A stretch of 64,000 nt of DNA from Alphaproteobacteria bacterium UBA998. Its GTDB lineage: Bacteria > Pseudomonadota > Alphaproteobacteria > Rickettsiales > UBA998. The stretch covers positions 18,142 through 82,141 of the forward strand of contig DBAY01000069.1 of NCBI GenBank assembly GCA_002291925.1. The letters are read 5' to 3'. Position 1 is the stretch's first letter. Every line of letters begins with the position of its first letter. Under the pieces are notes generated by a model that did not search any database, was not told the origin of the DNA, and saw nothing but the letters and a program-made list of their open reading frames with translations. A program made the translations under genes and the position numbers. Below are positions 1 to 8,250 of the stretch, piece by piece.

Positions 1-2
1 CG

Positions 3-1088
3 CTGGCGCGCGACCTGCGGACGCTGGGGCTGGCCGAGACGCTCACCGGCATCGACCCGGACGAGGAAAATCGCCGCATCCTGCTCGGTGGCGGCACGCT
101 GGATGCGGCGCTCGCTCTGCCTGCGTTGGAGCGTCCGGCCGATCTGCTCCTGATCGCCACGCCGCCTTCCACTTGGCCGCATCTCTCGCAGGTGCTGCCG
201 GCGCTTACCCATGCCGACTCCCTCATCATGGATGTCGGCTCCGTGAAGGCGCGGGCGGCAGAGCTGTTCACGCCCGCTTTCGCCGGGCGCGGCACGTTCA
301 TTCCCTGCCACCCGATTGCGGGCAAGGCGACGTCCGGCGCGGCAGCAGGCGAGCAAGGATTGTTCGAGCACCGGCGCGTCATCCTCTGCCCCGCCGAGGG
401 GACGGCGGAGACACCCTTGCGCATCGCCCACGCTTTCTGGCAGACTCTCGGCGCGGAGCCGGAGATGATGCCCGCCGAAGTGCATGACCGCGTCTACGCG
501 CTGGTCTCCCACCTGCCGCAGATGGTGGCATACGCGGCCATGCCGGTGCTCGCGCCGCACCTGGCGGCGCCGATGGAAGAGCGCTTCCGTCCCTTCCTGC
601 GGCTGGCGGGCTCGCCGCCGGCACTATGGACGGACATCGCCATGGCCAACCACGCGCTGCTGGCGGACGCCATGGAGACCTACCTGCACCTGATCGCCCA
701 TATGCGCGGCGAGCTTCTGGCGGGCGCGGAACATCTGCCGGAGCCGAAATCCGACAAAACCATCGCCGCACGCCTGCTGCCCCGCCTCGCCGCTTCCGCG
801 CTGGTCAGCACCGTCTCGCTCAGCGAACGCAAACACCGCCTGAAAATGGCCCCTTACGCCGGCACCGGATTCGCCGACGTCGCCTCCCCCGCCGCCGCGC
901 CACCGGAAGAGGACATGGAAGCGATCTCTAACTATTTCGCGGATGTGGCTGAGCTACTGGAGATGTTTGAAAACCAGTTTCGGGCGCTGTTTCAGGCAGT
1001 ACGGGGGCTGGACGGGCAGGAGCTTACGTCACGGATGAACGACGCCCGGACAGGCTACCTCCGCCTCTATCAGGCACCGGCCAGCTGA
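3..1088 (+). CDS. tyrA: Prephenate/cyclohexadienyl dehydrogenase, 5' truncated by the window edge
   Basis: This enzyme oxidatively decarboxylates prephenate (or arogenate) with NAD(P)+ in tyrosine synthesis, in the cytoplasm. The reading frame is open from base 3, so the N-terminal Rossmann glycine motif lies off the window. Visible family motifs are TPPSTW at the end of the nucleotide-binding half, DVGSVK, CHPIAGK and HDRVYALVSHLPQ; the histidines of the last two belong to the conserved active-site region. The C-terminal helical dimerisation part is complete and ends in TGA. Its last 19 bp overlap the 3' end of the convergent gene on the other strand. The family assignment is firm; preference for prephenate or arogenate cannot be read from the sequence. 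Confidence 0.92.
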   Translation: MARDLRTLGLAETLTGIDPDEENRRILLGGGTLDAALALPALERPADLLLIATPPSTWPHLSQVLPALTHADSLIMDVGSVKARAAELFTPAFAGRGTFIPCHPIAGKATSGAAAGEQGLFEHRRVILCPAEGTAETPLRIAHAFWQTLGAEPEMMPAEVHDRVYALVSHLPQMVAYAAMPVLAPHLAAPMEERFRPFLRLAGSPPALWTDIAMANHALLADAMETYLHLIAHMRGELLAGAEHLPEPKSDKTIAARLLPRLAASALVSTVSLSERKHRLKMAPYAGTGFADVASPAAAPPEEDMEAISNYFADVAELLEMFENQFRALFQAVRGLDGQELTSRMNDARTGYLRLYQAPAS

Positions 1089-2107
1089 TTCTGTGGCAAA
1101 GCCTGACGTTCTGCCAGAACAATCGTATTAACTCGTGTTTCAGGCTTTTGTGGTGAAGGATCAGAGAAGTTGCGCGCCGCCTGTGAAGGTAGATCAGCCG
1201 TGGATGCAGAAATGACTGGTGCGGATGAAGCCTTCACTGCTTCCTTGTGTAGGTTAGCCTCAGACGCCATGGGCGCCGGGAGGTTAGCACTCACTGACGG
1301 ACCAGCACCGGCGGAATGGGTGGCTTTTTTTTCTCTTTTCCCGGCAAAAAGTCGGCTGGTAAAATACAGTCCAATCGTGCAGACCGTCGTGTAAAACGCC
1401 TCGAACACACCTACTTTGAATAAGCCCGGCAAATTGAAAACCGAATTTTTGCTGGCAAGTTTTGAGTCTCGCAGCCATCCCCATTTACTAACGGCTTCTC
1501 CCATCCTTTCACCCGTATTGGTGAATATGGCCTTGTTGAGGTTCTCAAACTGTCCGGTTGCTGCATTCTTCACATGTAGCTTGTCCAGCAGCTTGTAGGT
1601 GGAAAAGACAGCGACAAAGGTAGCAACCCGGCCTCCAAACACACTCCCCCATGTTTGCTTTGGTTCTTTGTGATAGGTTTCTTCCGGTACAGGTTCCTTG
1701 CTGAAACGCTTGTCAATCCAGCGCGCAATATTCTCGCGCTGATCTTCCAGCGGTTTGGCCAACATGGCAAAAATAGAGCCATCAATGAATGAAAAGGCAA
1801 CCATGCGGAAATCTCCCGCACGTTCCTTATTCATCCCTATTTTCATCAGTTTGCTATCCAACCATTCGCCACGATCCTGCATTCCGCGAGCAAACTTGGC
1901 AAAAAGAGACTTGCTCTCCTTACCAACAAGCTGCCGTCCATGATTCGTGAGATAAGTAGCAAGAATGGAGGTCGCGAATACCAGTGTATTGATCACACCG
2001 CCATAGATGAGGCTATCGAACGCCCATTGTCCGAGCGAGCGCTTGTCCGCTTTATTGTCCCCCTCCGAGGGAGGAGTGGGATTGGCACGTGCTGGCTGCT
2101 GCTCCAT
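1070..2107 (-). CDS. Hypothetical protein with two predicted membrane segments
   Basis: I do not recognise this 345-residue protein. It has a charged N-terminus and a hydrophobic stretch at about residues 31-52 (contains GGVINTLVFATS). A central region is rich in charged and aromatic residues. A second hydrophobic stretch lies at about residues 232-252, and the last ~80 residues are a Ser/Ala/Pro-rich tail that looks disordered. It may be an inner-membrane protein or a secreted effector-like protein; neither is shown. The motif GVINxLVF also occurs in the unknown protein at 14326-15765. It converges on tyrA with a 19-bp overlap. Upstream DNA (2108-2258) is AT-rich compared with the genes around it. 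An 8-T run at 1325-1332 (8 A on the coding strand) encodes part of a Lys-rich segment. Confidence 0.75.
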   Translation of the reverse strand: MEQQPARANPTPPSEGDNKADKRSLGQWAFDSLIYGGVINTLVFATSILATYLTNHGRQLVGKESKSLFAKFARGMQDRGEWLDSKLMKIGMNKERAGDFRMVAFSFIDGSIFAMLAKPLEDQRENIARWIDKRFSKEPVPEETYHKEPKQTWGSVFGGRVATFVAVFSTYKLLDKLHVKNAATGQFENLNKAIFTNTGERMGEAVSKWGWLRDSKLASKNSVFNLPGLFKVGVFEAFYTTVCTIGLYFTSRLFAGKREKKATHSAGAGPSVSANLPAPMASEANLHKEAVKASSAPVISASTADLPSQAARNFSDPSPQKPETRVNTIVLAERQALPQNQLAGA

Positions 2108-2258
2108 GGTCCTTCACTATCAGCCAAGGTCCAAGACCTTCTTTACTGACTTACAATGTAGCAAAGGCTGCAGAAAATTTTATGACAATTCCATTAAATC
2201 ATCATCCAGAAATCCGCAGGATTCCTTGATAAATTAACGCGTACCCGCAACTTAGGGT

Positions 2259-2936
2259 TTAGATGACGCCATATTGGCGAAAAAGCGAGGCGAGTTCCGC
2301 GTGGTCACGCACATGCACATGGAAGCCAAAATCACGGTATTTTCCAAGTCTTCCAATGCCCTGCTCCACCTCGACATCACCGTAGAGGATGCCCGTCATG
2401 CCGTTATCCTCGGCGCATTGCAGGTCGATGATGGAGTCGCCGACAAACCAGACGTCCTCACTCATCGGCAGGCCGGTTTTCTCCAGCGCCAGCAGCACGG
2501 GATCGCCGTATGGCTTGTCCCGTGCGGCGTCCTCGGAACCGACGACGGCGTCGAAATAGCTGTCCCAGCCTATATGTTTCAGCTCCTTGCGCAGGTTTTC
2601 GCCGCGCTTGTTGCTGACGATGCCGACAAACACATCCGCCTTCTCAAGCTGTTGCAGCAGCTCCTCCGCGCCGGGCAGGGGCTTCAGCCAGTCGAGTTGG
2701 TATTTGCGGTAATTGTCCTGATAGGACTTGCCCGCCGTTTCCCAATCCTTGCCAAACAGCGCCGGGAACGCCTCGCGCATGGACTTGGCCACGCGCTCCT
2801 TCACCTGCTCCAGCGACCACGGCTGCATCTCCCACTCCACGAACGTGTCGTGCAGCGCCTGGTGGATGATGGGCCAGGTATCCGCGAGCGTATTGTCCCA
2901 GTCAAACAGGACAGCCTTGGGCGGTGTCAGTTCCAT
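2259..2936 (-). CDS. HAD-superfamily phosphatase, phosphoglycolate-phosphatase-like
   Basis: This 225-residue hydrolase has the full set of HAD motifs. The nucleophile motif DWDNTLADT is near the N-terminus (about residues 12-20), a Ser/Thr motif is in VSNKRGE, the conserved Lys is in DKPYGD, and the metal-binding acid motif is VGDSIIDL. The insertion between motifs I and II is a helical cap like that of Gph/PGP phosphatases. The substrate is probably a small phosphorylated metabolite, but it cannot be told from sequence. Its start overlaps the 3' end of the D-amino-acid transaminase gene upstream by 10 bp, so the two are probably co-transcribed and translationally coupled. It ends in TAA. 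Confidence 0.88.
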   Translation of the reverse strand: MELTPPKAVLFDWDNTLADTWPIIHQALHDTFVEWEMQPWSLEQVKERVAKSMREAFPALFGKDWETAGKSYQDNYRKYQLDWLKPLPGAEELLQQLEKADVFVGIVSNKRGENLRKELKHIGWDSYFDAVVGSEDAARDKPYGDPVLLALEKTGLPMSEDVWFVGDSIIDLQCAEDNGMTGILYGDVEVEQGIGRLGKYRDFGFHVHVRDHAELASLFRQYGVI

Positions 2937-3790
2937 GCATACCCCGTCTGCTGCGTGACATGGTCACGATAGAGTTCAATCAACCGCTGCGTCAGCGGGC
3001 CCGGCCTGCCCGTGCCAACCGGCTGGCCGTCGAGCGTGGTGATAGGCAGTACATTGGAGCTGGCGCTGGTGATGAACAACTCGTCGGCGCGCTTCGCCTC
3101 CTCCAGCGAGAAAGCCACCTCGCGGAACTGCATCTGCGTTTCCTCGCAGATGCGTTGCAGCACGGTGCGCCGTACGCCGCCAAGAATCTCGTTAGTAGCC
3201 GGGTGCGTATAGATGACGCCGTCCTTGATCATATAGGCATTGGTGGCCGAACCTTCGGTAACCATGCCATGCTCATCCACCAGCAGCGCCTCATAGGCCC
3301 CGGCGCGGGCGGCAGCGTTCTTGGCCAGCGAATTGGCGAGCAGGCCGATGGATTTGATATCGCAACGCCCCCAGCGCATGTCGGGCTGGGAAATAGCGGT
3401 GATGCCCTTCTCCAGCATCGCCGCGCTGGGTGATTTCAGCGGCATCACGGCCATGGTGAGCACCGGCGTCAGATGCGGCGCGAAGAGATGGTTGCGAGGT
3501 GCAACACCCCGCGTCACCTGCAGATAAATGAGGCCATTCTTGTACGGATTGCGCGCCATCAACTCGCGAATCACCAGCGAGAGGGCCGCCACGCTCATCG
3601 GCATGGTGATGCCGAGCTCGGCGAGTGAGCGCTCCAGCCGCTTCAGGTGCAGGGCTTCATCGAGCAGCCGGCGGCCGAAGAAGACGACCACCTCATACAC
3701 ACCGTCGGCGAACTGGTAGCCGCGATCTTCCATCGCCACCTGCGCCCGGTGATAGGGCACGTATTCACCATTCACATACGCCGTTCGCAT
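2927..3790 (-). CDS. dat: D-amino-acid transaminase (fold-type IV PLP enzyme)
   Basis: This 287-residue enzyme belongs to the branched-chain/D-amino-acid aminotransferase family. The expected job is to interconvert D-alanine and D-glutamate for peptidoglycan. The N-terminus carries YVNGEYVPYHRA and EDRGYQFADGVYE, typical of D-alanine transaminases. The PLP lysine is K146 in CDIKSIGLLAN, and the cofactor-binding loop is VTEGSATNAY (E179). The arrangement RWGRCDIKS followed by LANSLAKN favours Dat over IlvE. The gene is first of a two-gene unit with the HAD phosphatase, overlapping it by 10 bp. Its upstream region (3791-3972) contains a palindromic repeat cassette. Confidence 0.87.
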   Translation of the reverse strand: MRTAYVNGEYVPYHRAQVAMEDRGYQFADGVYEVVVFFGRRLLDEALHLKRLERSLAELGITMPMSVAALSLVIRELMARNPYKNGLIYLQVTRGVAPRNHLFAPHLTPVLTMAVMPLKSPSAAMLEKGITAISQPDMRWGRCDIKSIGLLANSLAKNAAARAGAYEALLVDEHGMVTEGSATNAYMIKDGVIYTHPATNEILGGVRRTVLQRICEETQMQFREVAFSLEEAKRADELFITSASSNVLPITTLDGQPVGTGRPGPLTQRLIELYRDHVTQQTGYAWN

Positions 3791-3830
3791 GGGGATTAGA
3801 TGACGGGTGATGAACGCGAGTGCAAGGGTT

Positions 3831-3962
3831 TTTAGAGAGGTATCAGCTTTCAGGTTTCAGGTTTTAGCTTTTTTCCGTCATTCCGAACGAGCGAAGCGGG
3901 CCCGGAATCTCCCCACGTCACGAAGAAGATCCTGCGCAGCCTTTCAGGCTTGCAGGATGACG
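3831..3962. repeat. GTCAT-family palindromic repeat with an AGGTTTTAGC-type flank
   Basis: A short tandem segment (3840-3875, repeated AGGTTTnAG ending in a T run) leads straight into a palindromic unit at 3876-3962. That unit starts CGTCATTCCG and ends GCAGGATGACG. Its two halves are separate hairpins, one with arms CCGGAAT/ATTCCG-like and one AGGATCTT-like. The same tandem flank followed by the same junction occurs at 22530-22565, so the two pieces appear to travel together. The unit ends 11 bp before the stop of the epimerase gene. Confidence 0.75.
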
Positions 3963-3972
3963 GGAGGCTGGT

Positions 3973-4893
3973 TCAGGTTTCACGCAAGGCATGGAACCAC
4001 GCCGCTGTCCCTTGCAGGCCGTCCTCCGTGGTGAAGCTTGGCTGCCAGTGGGCGTTCAGCGCGGAGGTGTCGAGGCGGAAATCGCTGGTGAGGCGCTCGA
4101 CCTCCCCGGCCAGTCCGAGCAGGGTGGCTGCGCGCTTTAAAAGTGGCACGGGGAAGGGAAACAGCAGACTGGGGCGGCGCAGCGCATGGGTGAGTTTGCG
4201 CAGCAAATCCGGTGTGGAAACCGGCGCGTTATCGGTGATGAAGTAGGTCTCCGGCGGAATGGTTCCATCCAGAATGCGAAGCACGACATCCGCCAGATTG
4301 CCGATATAGAGCATATCGCGGCGATTCTGCACACTGGCGAGGGGCAGCGGCACGCCGAGGGTGACGAGTTTCATCAGCCGCAGGAAATTGGCCTTCACAC
4401 CGGGGCCATACATCAAGGGCGGACGCAGGCACCACGCGGCCATCCCTGAGCGTCCTGCGACCTCACGCCCGGCCTGCTCCGCCGCCAGCTTGGAGCGCGC
4501 ATAGGCATTCTCCGGCTGCGGGATATCCTGCTCTGTCCAGGCACGGCCCGGCGGCGAGGCCAGCCCCATCACCGTGGCGGAGCTGAGCAGAATGAAACGC
4601 TGCACGCCCGCCTCCGCCGCCTGTTCGGCCAGCCGCCGCGAGCCGTCCGCGTTGACGCGGTGAAACTGCGCTTCCTGCGAAGTGTCACCGCGATCCGGCA
4701 CATGCGCCATCCCGGCCAGATGCAGTACGGCGTCACAGCCCTGCAGCGCCGCGCGCCAATCTGTCTGCGGCCCGATATCGGCGATGGCAAACGAACTGTG
4801 ACGGCCCGCCTCGCGCACCTCATGCGACTGCCGCAGAACCGGCACCAGCGCACGTCCGGCAAAGCCGCCGGGGCCGGTCACGAGAACACGCAT
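3973..4893 (-). CDS. NAD-dependent sugar epimerase/dehydratase
   Basis: This 306-residue protein is an extended short-chain dehydrogenase of the UDP-glucose 4-epimerase type. It has the N-terminal NAD motif GPGGFAG, the catalytic Ser region LLSSATVMG, and YxxxK within NAYARSK. It probably modifies a nucleotide sugar in surface polysaccharide synthesis, since it follows the rhamnose operon and a glycosyltransferase on the same strand. The start at 4893 is chosen because the dinucleotide-binding strand MRVLVTG begins there; the open frame continues upstream only through repeat DNA. The only Shine-Dalgarno-like sequence, GGGGAGGGGG about 2-3 bases before the ATG, is the end of that repeat. Exact substrate unknown. 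Confidence 0.85.
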   Translation of the reverse strand: MRVLVTGPGGFAGRALVPVLRQSHEVREAGRHSSFAIADIGPQTDWRAALQGCDAVLHLAGMAHVPDRGDTSQEAQFHRVNADGSRRLAEQAAEAGVQRFILLSSATVMGLASPPGRAWTEQDIPQPENAYARSKLAAEQAGREVAGRSGMAAWCLRPPLMYGPGVKANFLRLMKLVTLGVPLPLASVQNRRDMLYIGNLADVVLRILDGTIPPETYFITDNAPVSTPDLLRKLTHALRRPSLLFPFPVPLLKRAATLLGLAGEVERLTSDFRLDTSALNAHWQPSFTTEDGLQGTAAWFHALRET

Positions 4894-5068
4894 CACCCCC
4901 TCCCCAGTAGGGGGAGGACCAGCTCCCTCTCCCTCCGGGAGAGGGCGGGGGGTGAGGGCCGTCTCCGCTGGCAAGGACGGAGCGTATGGCTCAGCCACTC
5001 CCTCACCCAACCCTCTCCCACAGGGAGAGGGCTTTGATACACTCCCCTCCTTCCCCCAATAGGGATAG
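4894..5068. repeat. Nested G/C-rich palindromic cassette between glycosyltransferase and epimerase
   Basis: The outer left end (4896-4917) matches the first ~22 bp of the 98-bp element seen at 21460 and in sdhA, including CCCCAGTAGGGGGAGG. The right end (about 5042-5066, CTCCCC ... CCCCAATAGGG) resembles its other end but is degenerate. Inside sits a second palindrome family with arms CTCCCTCTCCC / GGGAGAGGG and the sequence CCCTCACCCAACCCTCTCCC, about 4922-5031. This looks like one repeat inserted into another. It fills nearly all of the 190-bp gap between the two genes. Confidence 0.7.
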
Positions 5069-5083
5069 AGGCTTCATTATGCA

Positions 5084-5869
5084 CTACCACCATTTCCATC
5101 CCCATTTGGTGAAATACTGCACCGCCGATTCGATCAGCACGCGGAACATTGCGGCACTTTGCGCCGAGGCACGGGCCCAGCGATGGGTGATGACAGCGTC
5201 CGGGCAGTACCACGCCTCGCTGATGCAGTTGACGCGGCGCGTGAGGTCGGCATCCTCGAAATAGAGGAAGAAGCGCTCATCGAAGCCGCCGAGCCGTTGC
5301 AGGATGTCGCGGCGGAACAGCATGCAGCAGCCGGAGATGAACTCCACCGGGCACGGCGCGTCATAGCCGACATCGAGCATCTGGTAGCGGGCCATGCGGG
5401 CCTGTGCCTGCGGCCAACGGGCGAGCACGTGATCCGGCATGCGGCGCAGCACGAGATCGAGCACCGTGGGATTGCGCTTGTTGAGCGGCTGCAGGCGGCC
5501 ATCCTCGTAGAGCACCTTGGGTGCCACCAGTCCCGCTTGCGGCTTCGCCCCGAGGAAGGCGATCATCGTCTCCAGCGCGCCGGGATGCACGCGCACATCG
5601 GGGTTGAGGATGAGGAAATAGTCAGACGGCGGCGCCAGCAGCAGTGCCTGATTATGCCCATAGCCAAACCCGCCATTACGCTCCGCCGGGTGGAACACGA
5701 CGCCTTCCGGCAACGCCGCCTTCAGCTCGGAGGCATAGGGCTCGCCGGACGCATTATCGATGACCAGAATGTGCGGAGAGACCGTGGACGCCTGCACAGA
5801 CCGAATCGCCGCCGCCACCTCCTCAATGGGGCTGCGATAGGTGACGATGGAGACGACCAGTTTCGTCAT
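5084..5869 (-). CDS. Glycosyltransferase family 2, rhamnosyltransferase-like
   Basis: This 261-residue cytosolic or membrane-associated GT-A transferase opens with VVSIVTYRSP. It has the nucleotide-binding acid in VIDNASG, the DxD-like metal motif LNPDVRV at about residue 93, and the acceptor-side motif FFLYFEDADL with the catalytic ED. This pattern is that of WbbL-like rhamnosyltransferases. It starts 6 bp after the rmlC stop codon, so it is probably the fifth gene of the rhamnose operon and likely uses dTDP-L-rhamnose; that donor is inferred from context. It has no membrane segment and ends with TAG just before the repeat cassette at 4894-5068. Confidence 0.87.
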   Translation of the reverse strand: MTKLVVSIVTYRSPIEEVAAAIRSVQASTVSPHILVIDNASGEPYASELKAALPEGVVFHPAERNGGFGYGHNQALLLAPPSDYFLILNPDVRVHPGALETMIAFLGAKPQAGLVAPKVLYEDGRLQPLNKRNPTVLDLVLRRMPDHVLARWPQAQARMARYQMLDVGYDAPCPVEFISGCCMLFRRDILQRLGGFDERFFLYFEDADLTRRVNCISEAWYCPDAVITHRWARASAQSAAMFRVLIESAVQYFTKWGWKWW

Positions 5870-5875
5870 GACCCG

Positions 5876-6427
5876 CTACCAGCGGACAGGGTTGGCACGG
5901 TACTGGGCGAAGCTCATCAGTCCCTCGTCGCGGGCGGAGAGGGTGGGGTTTTTCACCGGCCAGTCGATGGCGAGATCGGGGTCGTCATAGCGGATACCGC
6001 CCTCACCTGCCGGGTTGTACGGACCGCTCACCTTGTAGAGCATGTCGGCAGGCTCATCGCCCAGCACGCAGAAGCCGTGGGCGAAGCCAGCAGGAATCCA
6101 GCAGAGCACGCCGTTCTCCGCGGAAAGCTCGACGGCGTGGTATTTGCCATAGGTCGGCGAATCGGGGCGGATATCCACCGCCACGTCCCACACGCGGCCG
6201 CGCACCACGCCCACCAGCTTGCCCTGCGGCGGATTGGCCTGCCAGTGCAGACCGCGCAGGATGCCGGGCGCGGAGCGCGAATGGTTGTCCTGAATGAACT
6301 CTTCATGGAAGCCATGCGTTGCCAGCTTTTCCTTGTGGTAGCGCTCGACGAAGAACCCCCGCGCATCGCCATGCACCGCAAGGCGGATGATCTTCAGGCC
6401 TTCAATGGGACAGGATTCAATATGCAT
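5876..6427 (-). CDS. rmlC: dTDP-4-dehydrorhamnose 3,5-epimerase
   Basis: RmlC epimerises C3 and C5 of dTDP-4-keto-6-deoxyglucose, the third step to dTDP-L-rhamnose. The 183-residue length is normal for this cupin enzyme. Visible signatures are RGFFVERYHKE near the N-terminus, QDNHSRSAPGILRGLHWQ with the catalytic His, the region WIPAGFAHGF, and the C-terminal YDDPDLAIDWP. It lies 6 bp downstream of rmlD and 6 bp upstream of the glycosyltransferase. It ends with TAG at the expected length, which shows that TAG serves as a normal stop codon in this genome. Confidence 0.95.
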   Translation of the reverse strand: MHIESCPIEGLKIIRLAVHGDARGFFVERYHKEKLATHGFHEEFIQDNHSRSAPGILRGLHWQANPPQGKLVGVVRGRVWDVAVDIRPDSPTYGKYHAVELSAENGVLCWIPAGFAHGFCVLGDEPADMLYKVSGPYNPAGEGGIRYDDPDLAIDWPVKNPTLSARDEGLMSFAQYRANPVRW

Positions 6428-6433
6428 GCTGTT

Positions 6434-7363
6434 TCACGCGGGGGGGGGTGCCGTCACCCCGGCGGAGACGGTGGCGGGGTCAATTCCGAAGCGAAATCGC
6501 GCGCGGATCGCTTCGCGCAGCCCTACCTCCCAATGGGGCATTGTCACGCCCAGCACACCCTGCGCCTTGGTGCAGTCGAGCCGGGAGTTAAGTGGCCGTC
6601 GGGCCGGGGTGGGATAACTGGAAGAAGGAATCGGCTTCACCTCGGCCACTTTCAGCGGGCAGCCCATCTGCCGGGCATAGGTGAAGATGCTCTTGGCGAA
6701 ATCGTGCCAGCTGGTCTCCCCGGCATTGGCGAGGTGATAAATGCCGCTGGGGAAGCGCGGGCGGCTCATGGCGTGGGTGAGCGCGCCGAGCGTGCGGTCG
6801 GCCAGATGCAGCGCGTAGGTCGGCGCGCCAATCTGGTCGGAAACCACCTCCAGCCGCTCGCGCTCCGCGCCGAGGCGCAGCATGGTGGTGAGGAAGTTGC
6901 GGCCCGGCACATCATAGACCCAGCTCGTGCGGAAAATCAGGAAGTCCCCGCCGACACGGCAGATGGCTTCTTCCCCCGCGCGCTTGCTCTGGCCGTAGAG
7001 ATTCAGCGGCGCGGGCGGGTCTTCCTCCATCCACGGGCGCTGGCCGGTGCCGTTGAAGACATAATCCGTCGAGTAATGCACCAACGGGATGCCGAGCACC
7101 TTGCACTCTTCGGCGAGCACAAGCGGTGCCTCGGCGTTGATGGTGAAGGCCTTGGTTTCCTCATCCTCGGCGCGGTCGACGGCGGTATAGGCCGCGGCGT
7201 TGATGATCGCCGAAGGGCGCACCTGACGGACAATGTCGCGCAGCCCCTCGGGCCGCAGGAAATCCGCCTTCTCGCGCCCCAACGCGCGGACCTTCAGCCC
7301 CAGCAGGCCGCATAGCGCCCTGCCGACCTGCCCATCCTTGCCAAACACGAGCACCTGGTTCAT
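6434..7363 (-). CDS. rmlD: dTDP-4-dehydrorhamnose reductase
   Basis: RmlD makes the last reduction to dTDP-L-rhamnose. The 309-residue protein has the NAD(P) motif [10 protein letters not shown], the region [10 protein letters not shown], and the catalytic YxxxK in YGQSKRAGE. Its ATG overlaps the rmlA stop as ATGA. The C-terminus runs a little past the usual family end and finishes Pro-Pro-Pro-Ala. The prolines are encoded by a run of nine G/C bases at 6440-6448, so a one-base slip there would change only the last residues and the stop position. Confidence 0.94.
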   Translation of the reverse strand: MNQVLVFGKDGQVGRALCGLLGLKVRALGREKADFLRPEGLRDIVRQVRPSAIINAAAYTAVDRAEDEETKAFTINAEAPLVLAEECKVLGIPLVHYSTDYVFNGTGQRPWMEEDPPAPLNLYGQSKRAGEEAICRVGGDFLIFRTSWVYDVPGRNFLTTMLRLGAERERLEVVSDQIGAPTYALHLADRTLGALTHAMSRPRFPSGIYHLANAGETSWHDFAKSIFTYARQMGCPLKVAEVKPIPSSSYPTPARRPLNSRLDCTKAQGVLGVTMPHWEVGLREAIRARFRFGIDPATVSAGVTAPPPA

Positions 7364-8250
7364 GCGAAGCCTAACATCGCATCCTGCGTCAGCAGCGCGC
7401 GCAGGTAGGTGGCGTATTCATTCTTGCCCAGCCCATCCGCCAGCGCCAACAGTTGCGCTTTATCGATGAAGCCCTTGCGGAAGGCAATCTCCTCGATGCA
7501 GGCGATTTTCTGCCCCTGCCGCGCCTCGATGGTTTCCACGAACTGCGCGGCGGCGAGCAGCGATTCGAAGGTGCCCGTATCCAGCCACGCCACGCCCCGG
7601 CCAAGCAGCTCCACATTGAGCGCGCCCTTGGCGAGGTAGGCCTTGTTGACGTCGGTGATCTCCAGCTCTCCACGCGCGGAAGGCTTCAGGGATTTCGCGA
7701 TTTGCACCACATGCGCGTCGTAGAAGTAAAGCCCAGTCACCGCCCAGTTGGATTTCGGCTGCTTCGGTTTTTCTTCAATGGACATGGCCTTGCCCTGCGC
7801 ATTGAATTCCACCACGCCGTAGCGCTCGGGATCATGCACGTGGTAGGCAAAAACCGTCGCGCCCTCTTTCAGTGTGGAGACCACGCGAGCTGTTTTTTCT
7901 GCCAGATTCTGGCCATAAAAGATATTGTCGCCGAGCACGAGGCAGACCGGGTCGCTTCCGATGAATTCCTCCCCGATGAGAAACGCCTGCGCGATGCCCT
8001 CCGGCTTTGCCTGCTCGGCATAATGCAGCGAGATGCCAAGGCTTGCACCATCCCCCAGCAGTTCCTGAATGCGCGGCAGGTCGCGCGGCGTGGAGATGAT
8101 GAGAATCTCGCGGATGCCCGCCAGCATCAGCAGGGAGAGCGGGTAATAGATGACGGGTTTGTCATAGACAGGAAGCAGCTGCTTGCTGACCGCCTTGGTC
8201 AGCGGATAGAGGCGCGTGCCTGCGCCACCAGCGAGGATGATGCCCTTCAT
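7360..8250 (-). CDS. rmlA: Glucose-1-phosphate thymidylyltransferase
   Basis: RmlA joins glucose-1-phosphate and dTTP to form dTDP-glucose, the first step of the rhamnose pathway. The 296-residue protein starts with the nucleotidyltransferase signature [11 protein letters not shown] followed by [11 protein letters not shown]. It carries LGDNIFYG for metal binding, and [19 protein letters not shown] and [11 protein letters not shown] further on. The ATG at 8250 is preferred over the upstream in-frame codon because the signature begins immediately after it and it overlaps the rmlB stop as ATGA. The gene overlaps rmlD in the same way. Confidence 0.95.
   Translation of the reverse strand: MKGIILAGGAGTRLYPLTKAVSKQLLPVYDKPVIYYPLSLLMLAGIREILIISTPRDLPRIQELLGDGASLGISLHYAEQAKPEGIAQAFLIGEEFIGSDPVCLVLGDNIFYGQNLAEKTARVVSTLKEGATVFAYHVHDPERYGVVEFNAQGKAMSIEEKPKQPKSNWAVTGLYFYDAHVVQIAKSLKPSARGELEITDVNKAYLAKGALNVELLGRGVAWLDTGTFESLLAAAQFVETIEARQGQKIACIEEIAFRKGFIDKAQLLALADGLGKNEYATYLRALLTQDAMLGFA

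Noticed and set aside
1325..1332. 8-T run as a phase-variable tract in the unknown membrane protein
   Set aside because: It encodes an ordinary Lys-rich segment and eight bases alone are weak evidence.
4986..5264. Small open frames within the repeat cassettes (also near 21498-21836 and 37355-37579)
   Set aside because: They are built from repeat DNA, lack ribosome sites and family resemblance, and overlap true gene starts.
5159..7315. 718-codon open frame on the plus strand across the rhamnose genes
   Set aside because: It is antisense to the glycosyltransferase, rmlC and rmlD, has no family resemblance, and arises from GC-rich codon use.
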